In this document: piece by piece, positions 16,472 through 23,372 of the stretch
Position numbering within the stretch: the stretch's first letter is position 1
Layout of the letters: the number at the start of each line of letters is the position of its first letter
Notes under the pieces: model-generated
Seen by the model: the letters and a program-made list of their open reading frames with translations, nothing else
Database searches by the model: none
Told to the model about the DNA's origin: nothing
Translations under genes and position numbers: made by a program
Assembly: GCA_944360115.1 (NCBI GenBank)
Contig: CALVTH010000017.1
Location: 1 to 33,210, forward strand
Direction of reading: 5' to 3'
Length of the DNA: 33,210 nucleotides
Source: an uncultured Clostridia bacterium
Lineage (GTDB): Bacteria; Bacillota; Clostridia; Christensenellales; CAG-917

Positions 16472-16650
16472 TATTGTATTACGCCGCCCTCAATCTCAAG
16501 AAATTTCCCCCAATCTTCTTCGTTGGCATAGTTCTCGTCCCTGCAAACCCTTGTGCAGCAATCAGAACGGCTACCGGAACATCCGGCAGAATATGCGGAA
16601 AAAATTTCCTCTTCGCTTATTTCCTCAAAAGTAATTTTTGTTTCTTCCAT
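16468..16650 (-). CDS. 60-aa Cys-containing peptide, probable substrate/precursor of the E1 cassette
   Basis: The first gene of the operon encodes a 60-residue peptide. Residues 1-22 are acidic with alternating hydrophobics (ITFEEISEEEIFSAYSAG), like many RiPP leaders. Residues 23-40 are Gly/Ser/Cys-rich with Cys24, Cys31, Cys32 and Cys36. The C-terminal part is acidic with NYANEEDWGKF and ends GGVIQY. AAAGGAG stands eight bases before the ATG at 16650, and a strong promoter lies above it, so it is truly expressed. Two RRE-bearing E1 enzymes downstream suggest it is their substrate. It has no beta-grasp length for a full ubiquitin-like protein. I cannot place it in a named precursor family. 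Confidence 0.8.
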   Translation of the reverse strand: MEETKITFEEISEEEIFSAYSAGCSGSRSDCCTRVCRDENYANEEDWGKFLEIEGGVIQY

Positions 16651-16699
16651 TGTATATGCTCCTTTCTGCGCTCACCGCAAACTATAATTTTATACATTG

Positions 16700-16729
16700 A
16701 TTATAATTTCTCAAAAAAATTTTTGTCAA
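16700..16729 (-). promoter_or_regulatory. Promoter of the peptide-JAMM-E1-E1 operon
   Basis: TTGACA (16729-16724) and TATAAT (16705-16700) on the minus strand, both perfect, are separated by 18 A/T-rich bases. The predicted leader is about 40 nt and contains only the ribosome binding site. Confidence 0.88.
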
Positions 16730-16766
16730 GAGGTTAAAATTGTTTTTACGCAATCTCATATGTATC

Positions 16767-16812
16767 AATATTTGATTGAAGGCATGAATTTTCATGCCTT
16801 CAATCAAATATT
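16767..16812. repeat. Long perfect hairpin upstream of the E1 cassette
   Basis: Arms 16767-16788 and 16791-16812 are perfectly complementary over 22 bp (beginning AATATTTGATTGAAGG) with a TT loop. It has no U-tract, so it is not a standard terminator. It marks the right side of the A+T-rich island. Between it and 16947 I see no supported gene. Confidence 0.85.
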
Positions 16813-16947
16813 ATGCCTGAAATATTCACTGTACCGACATTGGATCCGGCCAATATTAAACTTCCTTTGCTGCAAGTGTTTGTACAGGGGAGGCGACAGT
16901 TCCGGTCTTTAGTGCGATTTGCATCGATATATCGGACCATTACGCCG

Positions 16948-17340
16948 TTACATTCCTCCGCCGCAGACGAGATAGGCCGTGAGAGTCGCGTCGCCGAGGT
17001 TTTCGACGGAAAAGGCGGCGCTTATCGCGCCCGCGGACACGACGAGGGACAACAGGGCGACTTTGATGACGGCGACCACCGCCGCGAAGATGAGCGTTGC
17101 GCCCGCCACGGTGCCGACCGCGGGCAACATGACGGTGCCGGACAGCAACTTGCGTTTTGCTGTTTTTTTTCTGTCGTCGGAGCGGGAGGAAGAGGAAAAA
17201 GACGAAGATTCGACGGAATTTATCTCCGCCGCGCGAAAACTCTCGGAAGCGACATAACTTTCTTCCGTACGGTTGTATTCCCGGGAGCGATAGGTTTCGG
17301 AATAGCGTTGATTCTCGCTCGTCCTGAAAAATTCGTCCAT
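16948..17340 (-). CDS. Hypothetical membrane protein with Ser/Glu-rich N-terminus
   Basis: I do not recognise this 130-aa protein. Residues 1-65 are hydrophilic, rich in Ser, Glu, Arg and Tyr (MDEFFRTSENQRYSETYRSR onward) with a serine run near 46-54. Residues ~68-115 form one long or two short membrane segments (LPAVGTVAGATLIFAAVVAV, ALLSLVVSAGAISAAF), and the protein ends CGGGM. The ATG at 17340 follows AGGAGA at good spacing; the frame is open further upstream but crosses the promoter. It ends exactly at the compositional edge of the A+T-rich island, so its C-terminus could have been altered by insertion. Confidence 0.65.
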   Translation of the reverse strand: MDEFFRTSENQRYSETYRSREYNRTEESYVASESFRAAEINSVESSSFSSSSRSDDRKKTAKRKLLSGTVMLPAVGTVAGATLIFAAVVAVIKVALLSLVVSAGAISAAFSVENLGDATLTAYLVCGGGM

Positions 17341-17374
17341 CCGATTCTCCTGCGTTTTATTTTCCCCGACTACG

Positions 17375-17383
17375 ATTATACCA
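17375..17383 (-). promoter_or_regulatory. Extended -10 promoter for the 130-aa membrane protein
   Basis: TGGTATAAT on the minus strand is a TGn-extended -10 element. No convincing -35 accompanies it. It lies about 35 bases above the start codon. Confidence 0.5.
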
Positions 17384-17455
17384 TCTGTCGGGGGATAATC
17401 ATGGACCCAAAATTCGGCGGGGCGGCGCGCCGTCCCGCAAAGGTCGACTTCCGTA

Positions 17456-17484
17456 TTGTGTTCGCGCGGGAACGAGTGTATAAT
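17456..17484 (+). promoter_or_regulatory. Promoter of the nitroreductase-luxS pair
   Basis: TTGTGT (17456-17461), 17 bases, TATAAT (17479-17484), followed by a leader of about 60 bases to the ATG at 17550. Confidence 0.65.
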
Positions 17485-17549
17485 GAAAGCGGCGGTTTGC
17501 GCACAAACAAAGGTTGTGCGCGGCATTTCGAACGCACAAGGAGGCTTTT

Positions 17550-18215
17550 ATGACGCTCAAAGAAGCAATGCTGGTGCGCCATTGCGTGAGAGAATACACA
17601 GACAGACCCATACCCGACGACATAGTGGCGAAACTGCGCAACACCGTGGACGAGTGCAACCGCGAGAGCGGTCTTTCCATTCAGCTCGTCGTCGACGAAC
17701 CCAAGGCCTTCGACGGAATCATGGCGCATTACGGCAAGTTCTCGGGAGTCAGGAATTATGTCGTCCTCATCGGCAGAAAATCCCCCGACCTCAGCGAAAA
17801 ATGCGGCTATTACGGCGAGAAAATCGTGTTGACGGCGCAGACTCTCGGGCTGAATTCCTGCTGGGTCGGGCTGACCTACTCCAAGGTCAAGGGCGCATAC
17901 ACGGTGGGCAAGGACGAAAAACTGGTGCTGGTCATCGCTCTCGGTTACGGCAAGACGCAGGGACTTCCCCGAAGGACGAAATTTGCCGAACAGGTAAGCG
18001 CGTCCGAAGGCGAGCCGTCGGACTGGTTCGTGCGGGGCGTGGACGCCGCGCTCAACGCGCCCACCGCTCTCAACCAACAGAAATTCTTCTTCACTCAACG
18101 CGGCAACGGCGTGGAAGCCAGGGCGGGCGCGGGATTCTTCACCAAAGTGGACCTCGGCATAGCCAAATTCCACTTCGAACTCGGCGCGGGCAAAGAAAAC
18201 TTCGAGTGGATATAA
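17550..18215 (+). CDS. Nitroreductase-family flavoprotein (TM-nitroreductase-like)
   Basis: This 221-aa protein begins with the nitroreductase opening LKEAMLVRHCVREYTDRPIPDDIVAKL, whose RxSVRxY-like stretch binds the FMN phosphate, and continues with NYVVLIGRK, GYYGEKIVLTAQTLGLNSCWVGL and VIALGYGK. The family reduces quinones, nitro compounds or other acceptors with NAD(P)H and FMN. The order and length match the putative TM-nitroreductase subfamily rather than classical NfsB. AAGGAGG precedes the ATG at 17550. luxS follows after 55 bases on the same strand without a clear terminator, so they may share a transcript. Confidence 0.85.
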   Translation: MTLKEAMLVRHCVREYTDRPIPDDIVAKLRNTVDECNRESGLSIQLVVDEPKAFDGIMAHYGKFSGVRNYVVLIGRKSPDLSEKCGYYGEKIVLTAQTLGLNSCWVGLTYSKVKGAYTVGKDEKLVLVIALGYGKTQGLPRRTKFAEQVSASEGEPSDWFVRGVDAALNAPTALNQQKFFFTQRGNGVEARAGAGFFTKVDLGIAKFHFELGAGKENFEWI

Positions 18216-18270
18216 TGATACGGGCGGGCGCGCCGCGCTCGGGCATCGTCGCCCGCCGCAACAGGAGATT

Positions 18271-18747
18271 ATGGACAAAATAGCCAGTTTCACCATAGAC
18301 CACAACAGACTGCTCAGCGGGCTTTACCTCTCCCGCGTGGACGAGCGCGACGGCGTGGCGGTCACCACATTCGACCTGCGCTTCACCGCACCCAACCGCG
18401 AGCCGGTCATGGACATGGCGGCGCTTCACACCGTCGAACACCTCGGCGCCACCTATCTGCGCAACTGTCCCCGCAAGGACGAAATAGTTTATTTCGGTCC
18501 CATGGGGTGCAGAACGGGGTGTTATCTGCTGATGTTCGGACGGCTCACGCCCGAGGAAGTCGCACCGCTCGTCGAGAGTATGTGCCGGTTCATCGTCGGA
18601 TACGAGGGCGAAATACCAGGCGCAAAGGCGGCGGAGTGCGGCAATTATCTGGAGCAGAATCTCGCCATGGCGAAGTTCTACACGGCGCGTTATCTCGCCG
18701 CCCTGAGAGACACTCCCCGCTTCGAATATCCGCGGACGGAGGACTGA
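18271..18747 (+). CDS. luxS: S-ribosylhomocysteine lyase LuxS
   Basis: This 158-aa protein is unmistakable LuxS: FDLRFTAPNREPVMDM, LHTVEHLGATYLRN with metal ligands His53 and His57 and catalytic Glu56, GPMGCRTG with Cys80, and AECGNY with metal ligand Cys123. It splits S-ribosylhomocysteine into homocysteine and DPD, the precursor of AI-2, as part of the activated methyl cycle in the cytoplasm. Length is standard. AGGAG lies five bases before the ATG. No cycle partner is adjacent, so this may be metabolic recycling rather than dedicated signalling. Confidence 0.98.
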   Translation: MDKIASFTIDHNRLLSGLYLSRVDERDGVAVTTFDLRFTAPNREPVMDMAALHTVEHLGATYLRNCPRKDEIVYFGPMGCRTGCYLLMFGRLTPEEVAPLVESMCRFIVGYEGEIPGAKAAECGNYLEQNLAMAKFYTARYLAALRDTPRFEYPRTED

Positions 18748-18773
18748 CCGTCAATGTTGACGACATTTTTCGG

Positions 18774-18789
18774 GGCGCCGCAAGGCGCC
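18774..18789 (+). terminator. Weak hairpin after luxS, possible terminator
   Basis: GGCGCC-GCAA-GGCGCC followed by TTTCGT. The stem is only 6 bp and the T-run three bases, but it lies 27 bases after the luxS stop, before the sigma factor promoter region. Confidence 0.4.
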
Positions 18790-18817
18790 TTTCGTCTGCC
18801 GCCGCGGCGGCGCGCAT

Positions 18818-18846
18818 TTGACGGAAAGCGACAAAACCTATAAAAT
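18818..18846 (+). promoter_or_regulatory. Possible housekeeping promoter of the ECF sigma operon
   Basis: TTGACG (18818-18823), 17 bases, TAAAAT (18841-18846). It lies about 65 bases above the sigma start and could give basal expression, with the conserved element at 18868-18900 giving autoregulated expression. Confidence 0.45.
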
Positions 18847-18867
18847 ATCAGAAAAACGGACCTTTCA

Positions 18868-18900
18868 TTGGCAAAATCCGTTTGTCGATTGTTATATATT
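18868..18900 (+). promoter_or_regulatory. Shared promoter-like element, copy A (upstream of the sigma gene)
   Basis: TTGGCAAAA, then CG-TT, then CGATTGTT and TATAT occur here in the same ungapped spacing as at 22058-22090. This copy ends 11 bases before the sigma factor start. The spacing does not suit the housekeeping sigma, so it is probably recognised by the ECF sigma encoded next (inference). Confidence 0.6.
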
Positions 18901-18911
18901 CGGAGAGCAGA

Positions 18912-19454
18912 ATGACGAAAGAAGCGTTGGAGAAAGCCGTCGCGCGCCTGAAAGGAGGCGATCGGGCACAGTTCGATGTCATATACGACGGCACCTACAA
19001 GGTCGTGTATTTCGTCGTCCACTCCATCGTCGGACAGAAAGAAGCGACGGAGGACATAGTGCAGGACGCGTATGTCACCGCGCTCACCCGCCTGGACTCC
19101 TACGAAAGCGACAACTTCCTCGCGTGGCTGACGACGATAGCCAAAAGGCTGGCGCTCAACAGCGTGAAGAAAAGATCGCGCGAGGTGGCGACGGACTTCG
19201 CCGAGAACGAAAGCGCGTTCGGGACGACCGACCCGACGGACGGCGAAGCGGCGGGGTTGATTGCGGCGGCGGAAAAGCTGCTCTCGCCCGACGACTTCGA
19301 AATAGTCATCATGTGCGCCGTGGCGGGCTTCAAACGACGGGAAGTGGCAAAGATAAAGGATATGCCCGTGTCCACCGTGACGCATCGATACAAAACCGCA
19401 TTGACGAAACTGGAAAAATATCTTAAAGGAGGAGAGGCCGATGAAACGGATTGA
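18912..19454 (+). CDS. ECF-type RNA polymerase sigma factor
   Basis: This 180-aa protein has region 2 (about 14-90; EATEDIVQDAYVTALTRLDSY, then FLAWLTTIAKRLALNSVKK) and region 4 (about 120-172; LLSPDDFEIVIMCAVAGFKRREVAKIKDMPVSTVTHRYKTALTKL in outline), the plan of an extracytoplasmic-function sigma factor. No region 1 or 3. The ATG at 18912 is chosen for GGAGAGCAG upstream. The next gene, an RsgI-like membrane anti-sigma protein, overlaps it by 14 bases. It probably directs transcription of its own operon and of the lipoprotein at 22119 through a shared element. Confidence 0.9.
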   Translation: MTKEALEKAVARLKGGDRAQFDVIYDGTYKVVYFVVHSIVGQKEATEDIVQDAYVTALTRLDSYESDNFLAWLTTIAKRLALNSVKKRSREVATDFAENESAFGTTDPTDGEAAGLIAAAEKLLSPDDFEIVIMCAVAGFKRREVAKIKDMPVSTVTHRYKTALTKLEKYLKGGEADETD

Positions 19455-20667
19455 AAGGATTCTGAAGAAGCAGGCGGAAGCCGTGTTGCCCGACGAGAAC
19501 TTCAAGCAGTCCGTCCGCGCACGCGCTTTCGGCGACGAAAGAGTGTTCGACGAAGTCCGCGAACCCGTCCTCTCTCCCGCGGCGGCTGGAGCCGCTTCGG
19601 GCGCCGCCACCGACTCCCGCAACGCGGGCAGGCGTCGCGCTGCGACCATAATGCTCGTCGTGTTTGCGGCGGTCGTCATAGGACTTTCCTTCTATTTCGT
19701 GTTCGCCACCACGACCGTGACCGCGTCGGAATTCACCTATGTCAGCCTGGACATAAATCCGTCGTTCGCACTCAGCGTCGCCGCCGACAACACGGTCGCG
19801 GAAGTGTCCGCACTTAACGCCGACGCCGCAATAGTGCTGTACGGAATGGACCTCGTCGGTATGCCCGTGGAAGACGCCGCGCGGGTCATAGTAGCCGAAA
19901 GCGAAGCCCTGGGATTCATCGACAAAACGGAGACGCGCACTCTCAACCTGCTCGCCGTAAACGACAGTGCGGCGCGGGAAGTCGAAGTGAGTTCCTCTAT
20001 TGTAGGCGGACTGCTTTCTATGTTCTCCGCCAACGGCTGGAACACTGGCGTGTACTGCGGCAACTCTCTCTCATCTTCCGCGACCGACGGCACGCGCTAT
20101 ACCTATCGTGTAAAAGACTACTGCTCTCCCGGCAAAAGCGTCCTCGTCGCCGAGGTCAGCGAAGTCACGGGGAAATCGCTTGCGGCGCTGTCCTCATACA
20201 CTGCGGACCAACTCAATAAAATTCTCAAACAATACGATGAAAGTGTCATTCTGAACGTTGAAAACGCGCTTTCTGCGAAATACGAGGATTCTTCAGTCAA
20301 AGCCGACGCCGACAAACTCGCCGCCGAACGCCAATCGTTCGACTCGTTTGTCGACAGTCTGAGAGACGTTCTCGACGCGCTTGACGATATGGACAAAGAC
20401 GAATTCGGCCTTCCCGAATTGCACGGCCTGCTGGAAACCATACGCAACGATTACATCGACCTTACCTCGACCGTTCTGTCCCTTTATCACGAGATAGTGG
20501 ATTCTTTCATAAGCGGCGACTGGTTCGGGGAATTCTTCGAAGGTCTAGAGGACCTCTTCGACGACATAATTGAACTCTACGAAGAGGATATGCACAACTT
20601 CGCCGAATCCGTGGCCCGCGAAATGAGCGACTGGAAGGCGGAGATTATAGAGGAACTCCGCGGATAA
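19441..20667 (+). CDS. RsgI-like transmembrane anti-sigma factor
   Basis: A 408-aa single-pass membrane protein. Residues 1-65 are cytoplasmic and basic, presumably holding the sigma factor; a membrane helix spans about 68-89 (ATIMLVVFAAVVIGLSFYFV). The outer part begins with EFTYVSLDINPSFALSV (97-113), the hallmark of the RsgI middle domain; in clostridial RsgI proteins the Asn-Pro in DINPS is the site of self-cleavage. The C-terminal ~170 residues are helical and very acidic instead of the carbohydrate-binding modules found in cellulosomal RsgI. GGAGGAG precedes the ATG, inside the end of the sigma gene. Signal sensed is unknown. Confidence 0.85.
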   Translation: MKRIERILKKQAEAVLPDENFKQSVRARAFGDERVFDEVREPVLSPAAAGAASGAATDSRNAGRRRAATIMLVVFAAVVIGLSFYFVFATTTVTASEFTYVSLDINPSFALSVAADNTVAEVSALNADAAIVLYGMDLVGMPVEDAARVIVAESEALGFIDKTETRTLNLLAVNDSAAREVEVSSSIVGGLLSMFSANGWNTGVYCGNSLSSSATDGTRYTYRVKDYCSPGKSVLVAEVSEVTGKSLAALSSYTADQLNKILKQYDESVILNVENALSAKYEDSSVKADADKLAAERQSFDSFVDSLRDVLDALDDMDKDEFGLPELHGLLETIRNDYIDLTSTVLSLYHEIVDSFISGDWFGEFFEGLEDLFDDIIELYEEDMHNFAESVAREMSDWKAEIIEELRG

Positions 20668-20715
20668 CGTCCGCGCAACAAACTGCAACACGACTGCAAA
20701 CAAGGAGGTATGACC

Positions 20716-21816
20716 ATGAAAAAAGTTCTCATCGTTCTTATGCTTGTCGCCGTGCTCACCGCAGGTGCGGTAGTTCTCGCCGCCTGCGGCAACGACCCGC
20801 CCTCGGGTGAAAACTACTTCCCCGACGGCAACGGCGGAAACGGCGGAAACGGCGACGGGACCGCCGACACCGTGGTGACGGCGTCCAACAGTTCCCTTAT
20901 AGGCTACTCTGCCGCGACTTCTGTTTCCGCGTTGGCGGTGCTGGGCGGAGGCGCTTCGTCGTCTTCCGTACAACCCGCAACCGAAACCCTCTATGCGGAC
21001 AATTTCAAAGCGGAATTCGAGAAGCAACTCGCTGTGATAGGCTCATTCATAGACCGCACGGGTATAACCGTCACCGAAGGCGCGTCCACCGAAGAAGGCT
21101 ATGCGCATTTCCTGTCGGTGACGACAAAAGGTCTTGACGGCGAAGAAAACACTTTCGTGCTCCACTACAACATTTCCGCTCTTCCCGACTATGACCGCGA
21201 CTTCGACGACGACCGCGACGACTGGGATATCGACAACGAAGAGAAGTTCCGTCTCGACGGCGTGATGACCTACGGCGGAGTGACCTACACCGTCACGGGC
21301 GAAGTTGAAAACGAGGTCTCCGCGGACGAAACCGAACACGAAATCGAACTCATCGCCAAAAACGGCACTTCGTGCATAGTCCTCGAATACGGCACCGAGA
21401 CAGAGACGGGCGAACAGGAAGAAGAATTCGAATACGAATATTTCTCCGACGCAGTCTATGACGCAGCGGGCAAGCCCGTAGGCAAAGCCGACGAGGAGTT
21501 CTCCGTCGAGTTCGAAAAAGAAAACGGCAAAGACGAACTGGAAGTGGAGTTTATCTCCCGCGGCGGCACCGACAACTGGACGGGAATCGCCGTGGAATAC
21601 GAGGCGGAAACCGTGAGCACGGGCACCCGTATCGTAATCGAAGTCACCGACACCGCCGCCTATCCCCGCACCTCCGCCACCGTTGTGGTTTCGGTAGGCC
21701 AATCGGCAGACGGCGAGACCGAATATACCTTTGCCTTCGTCAATCCCGCCAACTGGAACACCCTCGGAGCCAAGATATTCGCGTCCGCAACTGACGGCTC
21801 AGACATAACCGCATGA
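20716..21816 (+). CDS. Acidic lipoprotein, paralogue of the 22119 gene
   Basis: A 366-aa secreted protein with an N-terminal lipid-attachment signal: basic MKK, a hydrophobic stretch, and VLAAC with Cys24. The mature part starts with a Gly/Asn linker, then IGYSAA, IGSFIDRTG, a Asp-rich segment (about 160-180) and Glu-rich beta-like repeats (EFEYEYFSD, FSVEFEKENGKDELEVEF). The protein has no domain I recognise. The second ATG (20716) is used because GGAGG sits seven bases before it, while the first ATG is too close. It is third in the sigma/anti-sigma operon, 48 bases after the anti-sigma gene, so it is probably part of the system the sigma controls. Confidence 0.82.
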   Translation: MKKVLIVLMLVAVLTAGAVVLAACGNDPPSGENYFPDGNGGNGGNGDGTADTVVTASNSSLIGYSAATSVSALAVLGGGASSSSVQPATETLYADNFKAEFEKQLAVIGSFIDRTGITVTEGASTEEGYAHFLSVTTKGLDGEENTFVLHYNISALPDYDRDFDDDRDDWDIDNEEKFRLDGVMTYGGVTYTVTGEVENEVSADETEHEIELIAKNGTSCIVLEYGTETETGEQEEEFEYEYFSDAVYDAAGKPVGKADEEFSVEFEKENGKDELEVEFISRGGTDNWTGIAVEYEAETVSTGTRIVIEVTDTAAYPRTSATVVVSVGQSADGETEYTFAFVNPANWNTLGAKIFASATDGSDITA

Positions 21817-21855
21817 CAATAACACGCAAAGGTCGATATGCTCTCCCCAAGAGGG

Positions 21856-21884
21856 AAAAGGGCGGCGCACTGCGCCGTCCTTTT
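21856..21884 (+). terminator. Terminator of the sigma/anti-sigma/lipoprotein operon
   Basis: A 13-bp stem (AAAAGGGCGGCGC with GCGCCGTCCTTTT, one G-U pair), loop ACT, then CCTTT. It lies 40 bases after the lipoprotein stop. The rest of 21885-22057 shows no supported gene. Confidence 0.8.
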
Positions 21885-22057
21885 CCTTTCGCCGCGCGCC
21901 GCCCGCGGCGCGCAAAGCATACACACCCGCGACAAACACGACGCACACTCCCCTCGTCTGCGGCGCCGTGTGTGATTGCGATATACGCGTACCGTTACGC
22001 GAGCGGTATGTGCGCACGCTCCCCGCGCGACACGCGCAAAAAAATTTTTCGGTAATG

Positions 22058-22090
22058 TTGGCAAAACGCGTTCCACGATTGTTTTATATA
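22058..22090 (+). promoter_or_regulatory. Shared promoter-like element, copy B (upstream of second lipoprotein)
   Basis: TTGGCAAAA-(2)-CGTT-(3)-CGATTGTT-TATAT aligns without gaps to copy A at 18868-18900. It lies 29 bases above the start codon of the second lipoprotein and is the only promoter candidate there. Confidence 0.6.
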
Positions 22091-22118
22091 CGAAAGCCAA
22101 ACAACGGAGGATTTCGAA

Positions 22119-23159
22119 ATGAAAAAGAAAATATTGCTTTCTCTCGTGGTTGTGCTTGCGATAAGCGCGATGGTCGTCGCCCTCGTCGCCTGCAATCCCG
22201 ACAAGACCACCGACGACGCAGCAAAGGTCGGCAGCAACGCTTACACCATAGGCTATTCCGCGGCGTCCGCGGCGGCTATGATGAACGCTCAGCAGGGCGC
22301 GACGGCTTCGGCTTCGGCGCAGAACGGCAACAGCTTCGGATTCAGCCACAGCGGAGAAATCACCGCCGAGTCCAGCGAATTTCTGCAGGAGATTGCCGCA
22401 CAGGTCAAGTCCATAGAAGAGTTCATAGACCGCTCTTCCGTGCAGATCAAAGAGGAAATCTCCGACAGGACCGATTTCACCCACAAGATGGTTATCACCG
22501 CCAACAGCGCGCTGACGGGTGAAAACGACACCTACACCCTCTACTACAACACCAAACTCGTGGCGTCCGAGACCGAAGCGGACGACGACGACCTCGACAT
22601 CGAGACCGAAGAGGAATACACCATAAGCGGTGTCGTCGTCAACGGCGAGAACGAGTTCGAAATCAACGGCGGCATGGAAATCGAGTCCGAAGGCGACGAG
22701 AACGAACAGGAATTCTACATGACAGCGTACCTCGGCGAGCTGAGACTCGAACTCGAGCAGGAATTCAGCACCGAAGGCAACGAAATCGAAGAAGAACTCT
22801 GCTACACCTTCTACGGCCCGAACAACACCAAACTTTACTCCTTCTCCGTGGAATTCGAGACCGATGAGGACGGCGAGGAACTGGTGGTCAAGAGCGACCT
22901 CATCGAAGGTATCAGCCCCGACCTTCTGGGCGCGGAAATCCGTTATAAGAGGACGGTCGACGAGCAAGGCAGAAAGTGCGTCAATGTCAAGATCAGCGCA
23001 GGCGTCGGCATCGCCAAACTGCAGGCAATGGTCAAGGTGTACTACGACATCAATGACAACGGCGAAACCGTGCTCGGCTACGAAATAGCCGGCGACGCGG
23101 ACTGGAACGCCCTCTACGAAATCATCTTCGGCGAGGACAACGCCACCGAAAACGCTTAA
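22119..23159 (+). CDS. Acidic lipoprotein, paralogue of the 20716 gene
   Basis: A 346-aa lipoprotein: MKKK, hydrophobic helix, ALVAC with Cys25. It shares with the previous gene the blocks IGYSAA, IEEFIDRSS, a DDDDLDIETEEEY acidic stretch, GVVVNGE, FSVEFETDEDGEELVVKSD and a late AxxxYDINDNGE region, so the two are tandem paralogues separated by their own terminator and promoter. GGAGG precedes the ATG by eight bases. The beta-rich, strongly acidic mature domain may sit on the cell surface and bind cations or wall polymers (inference only). Its promoter element matches that of the sigma gene. Confidence 0.85.
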   Translation: MKKKILLSLVVVLAISAMVVALVACNPDKTTDDAAKVGSNAYTIGYSAASAAAMMNAQQGATASASAQNGNSFGFSHSGEITAESSEFLQEIAAQVKSIEEFIDRSSVQIKEEISDRTDFTHKMVITANSALTGENDTYTLYYNTKLVASETEADDDDLDIETEEEYTISGVVVNGENEFEINGGMEIESEGDENEQEFYMTAYLGELRLELEQEFSTEGNEIEEELCYTFYGPNNTKLYSFSVEFETDEDGEELVVKSDLIEGISPDLLGAEIRYKRTVDEQGRKCVNVKISAGVGIAKLQAMVKVYYDINDNGETVLGYEIAGDADWNALYEIIFGEDNATENA

Positions 23160-23221
23160 TTACCCATAACCCCTTATACAGCGGACGGAGTTTTACGCTC
23201 TCCCTTTCTTCGCCCGCAAGG

Positions 23222-23248
23222 ACGGCACCTCTCCCCGGGGTGCCGTTT
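23222..23248 (+). terminator. Terminator after the second lipoprotein gene
   Basis: An 8-bp stem ACGGCACC/GGTGCCGT with a 9-base loop, followed by TTCCCTT. It is 60 bases after the stop codon. Confidence 0.65.
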
Positions 23249-23372
23249 CCCTTATAAGGAAAACCGTCGGAAAGCGGCGAAAGGACGAAGCCTCGTGCCG
23301 AGAAAGGATGAAAAACCGCGTACGGAAACTACCTCAGACGGACATGCCCGCAGGCGGGGAAAGCGGGCGCGA

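Noticed and set aside
16697..16912. A 71-codon plus-strand frame upstream of the E1 cassette
   Set aside because: It starts inside the minus-strand promoter and reads through the 22-bp hairpin; no ribosome binding site.
18271..18747. luxS as evidence for an AI-2 quorum-sensing locus
   Set aside because: No receptor, transporter or kinase of AI-2 signalling is nearby; methyl-cycle recycling explains the gene.
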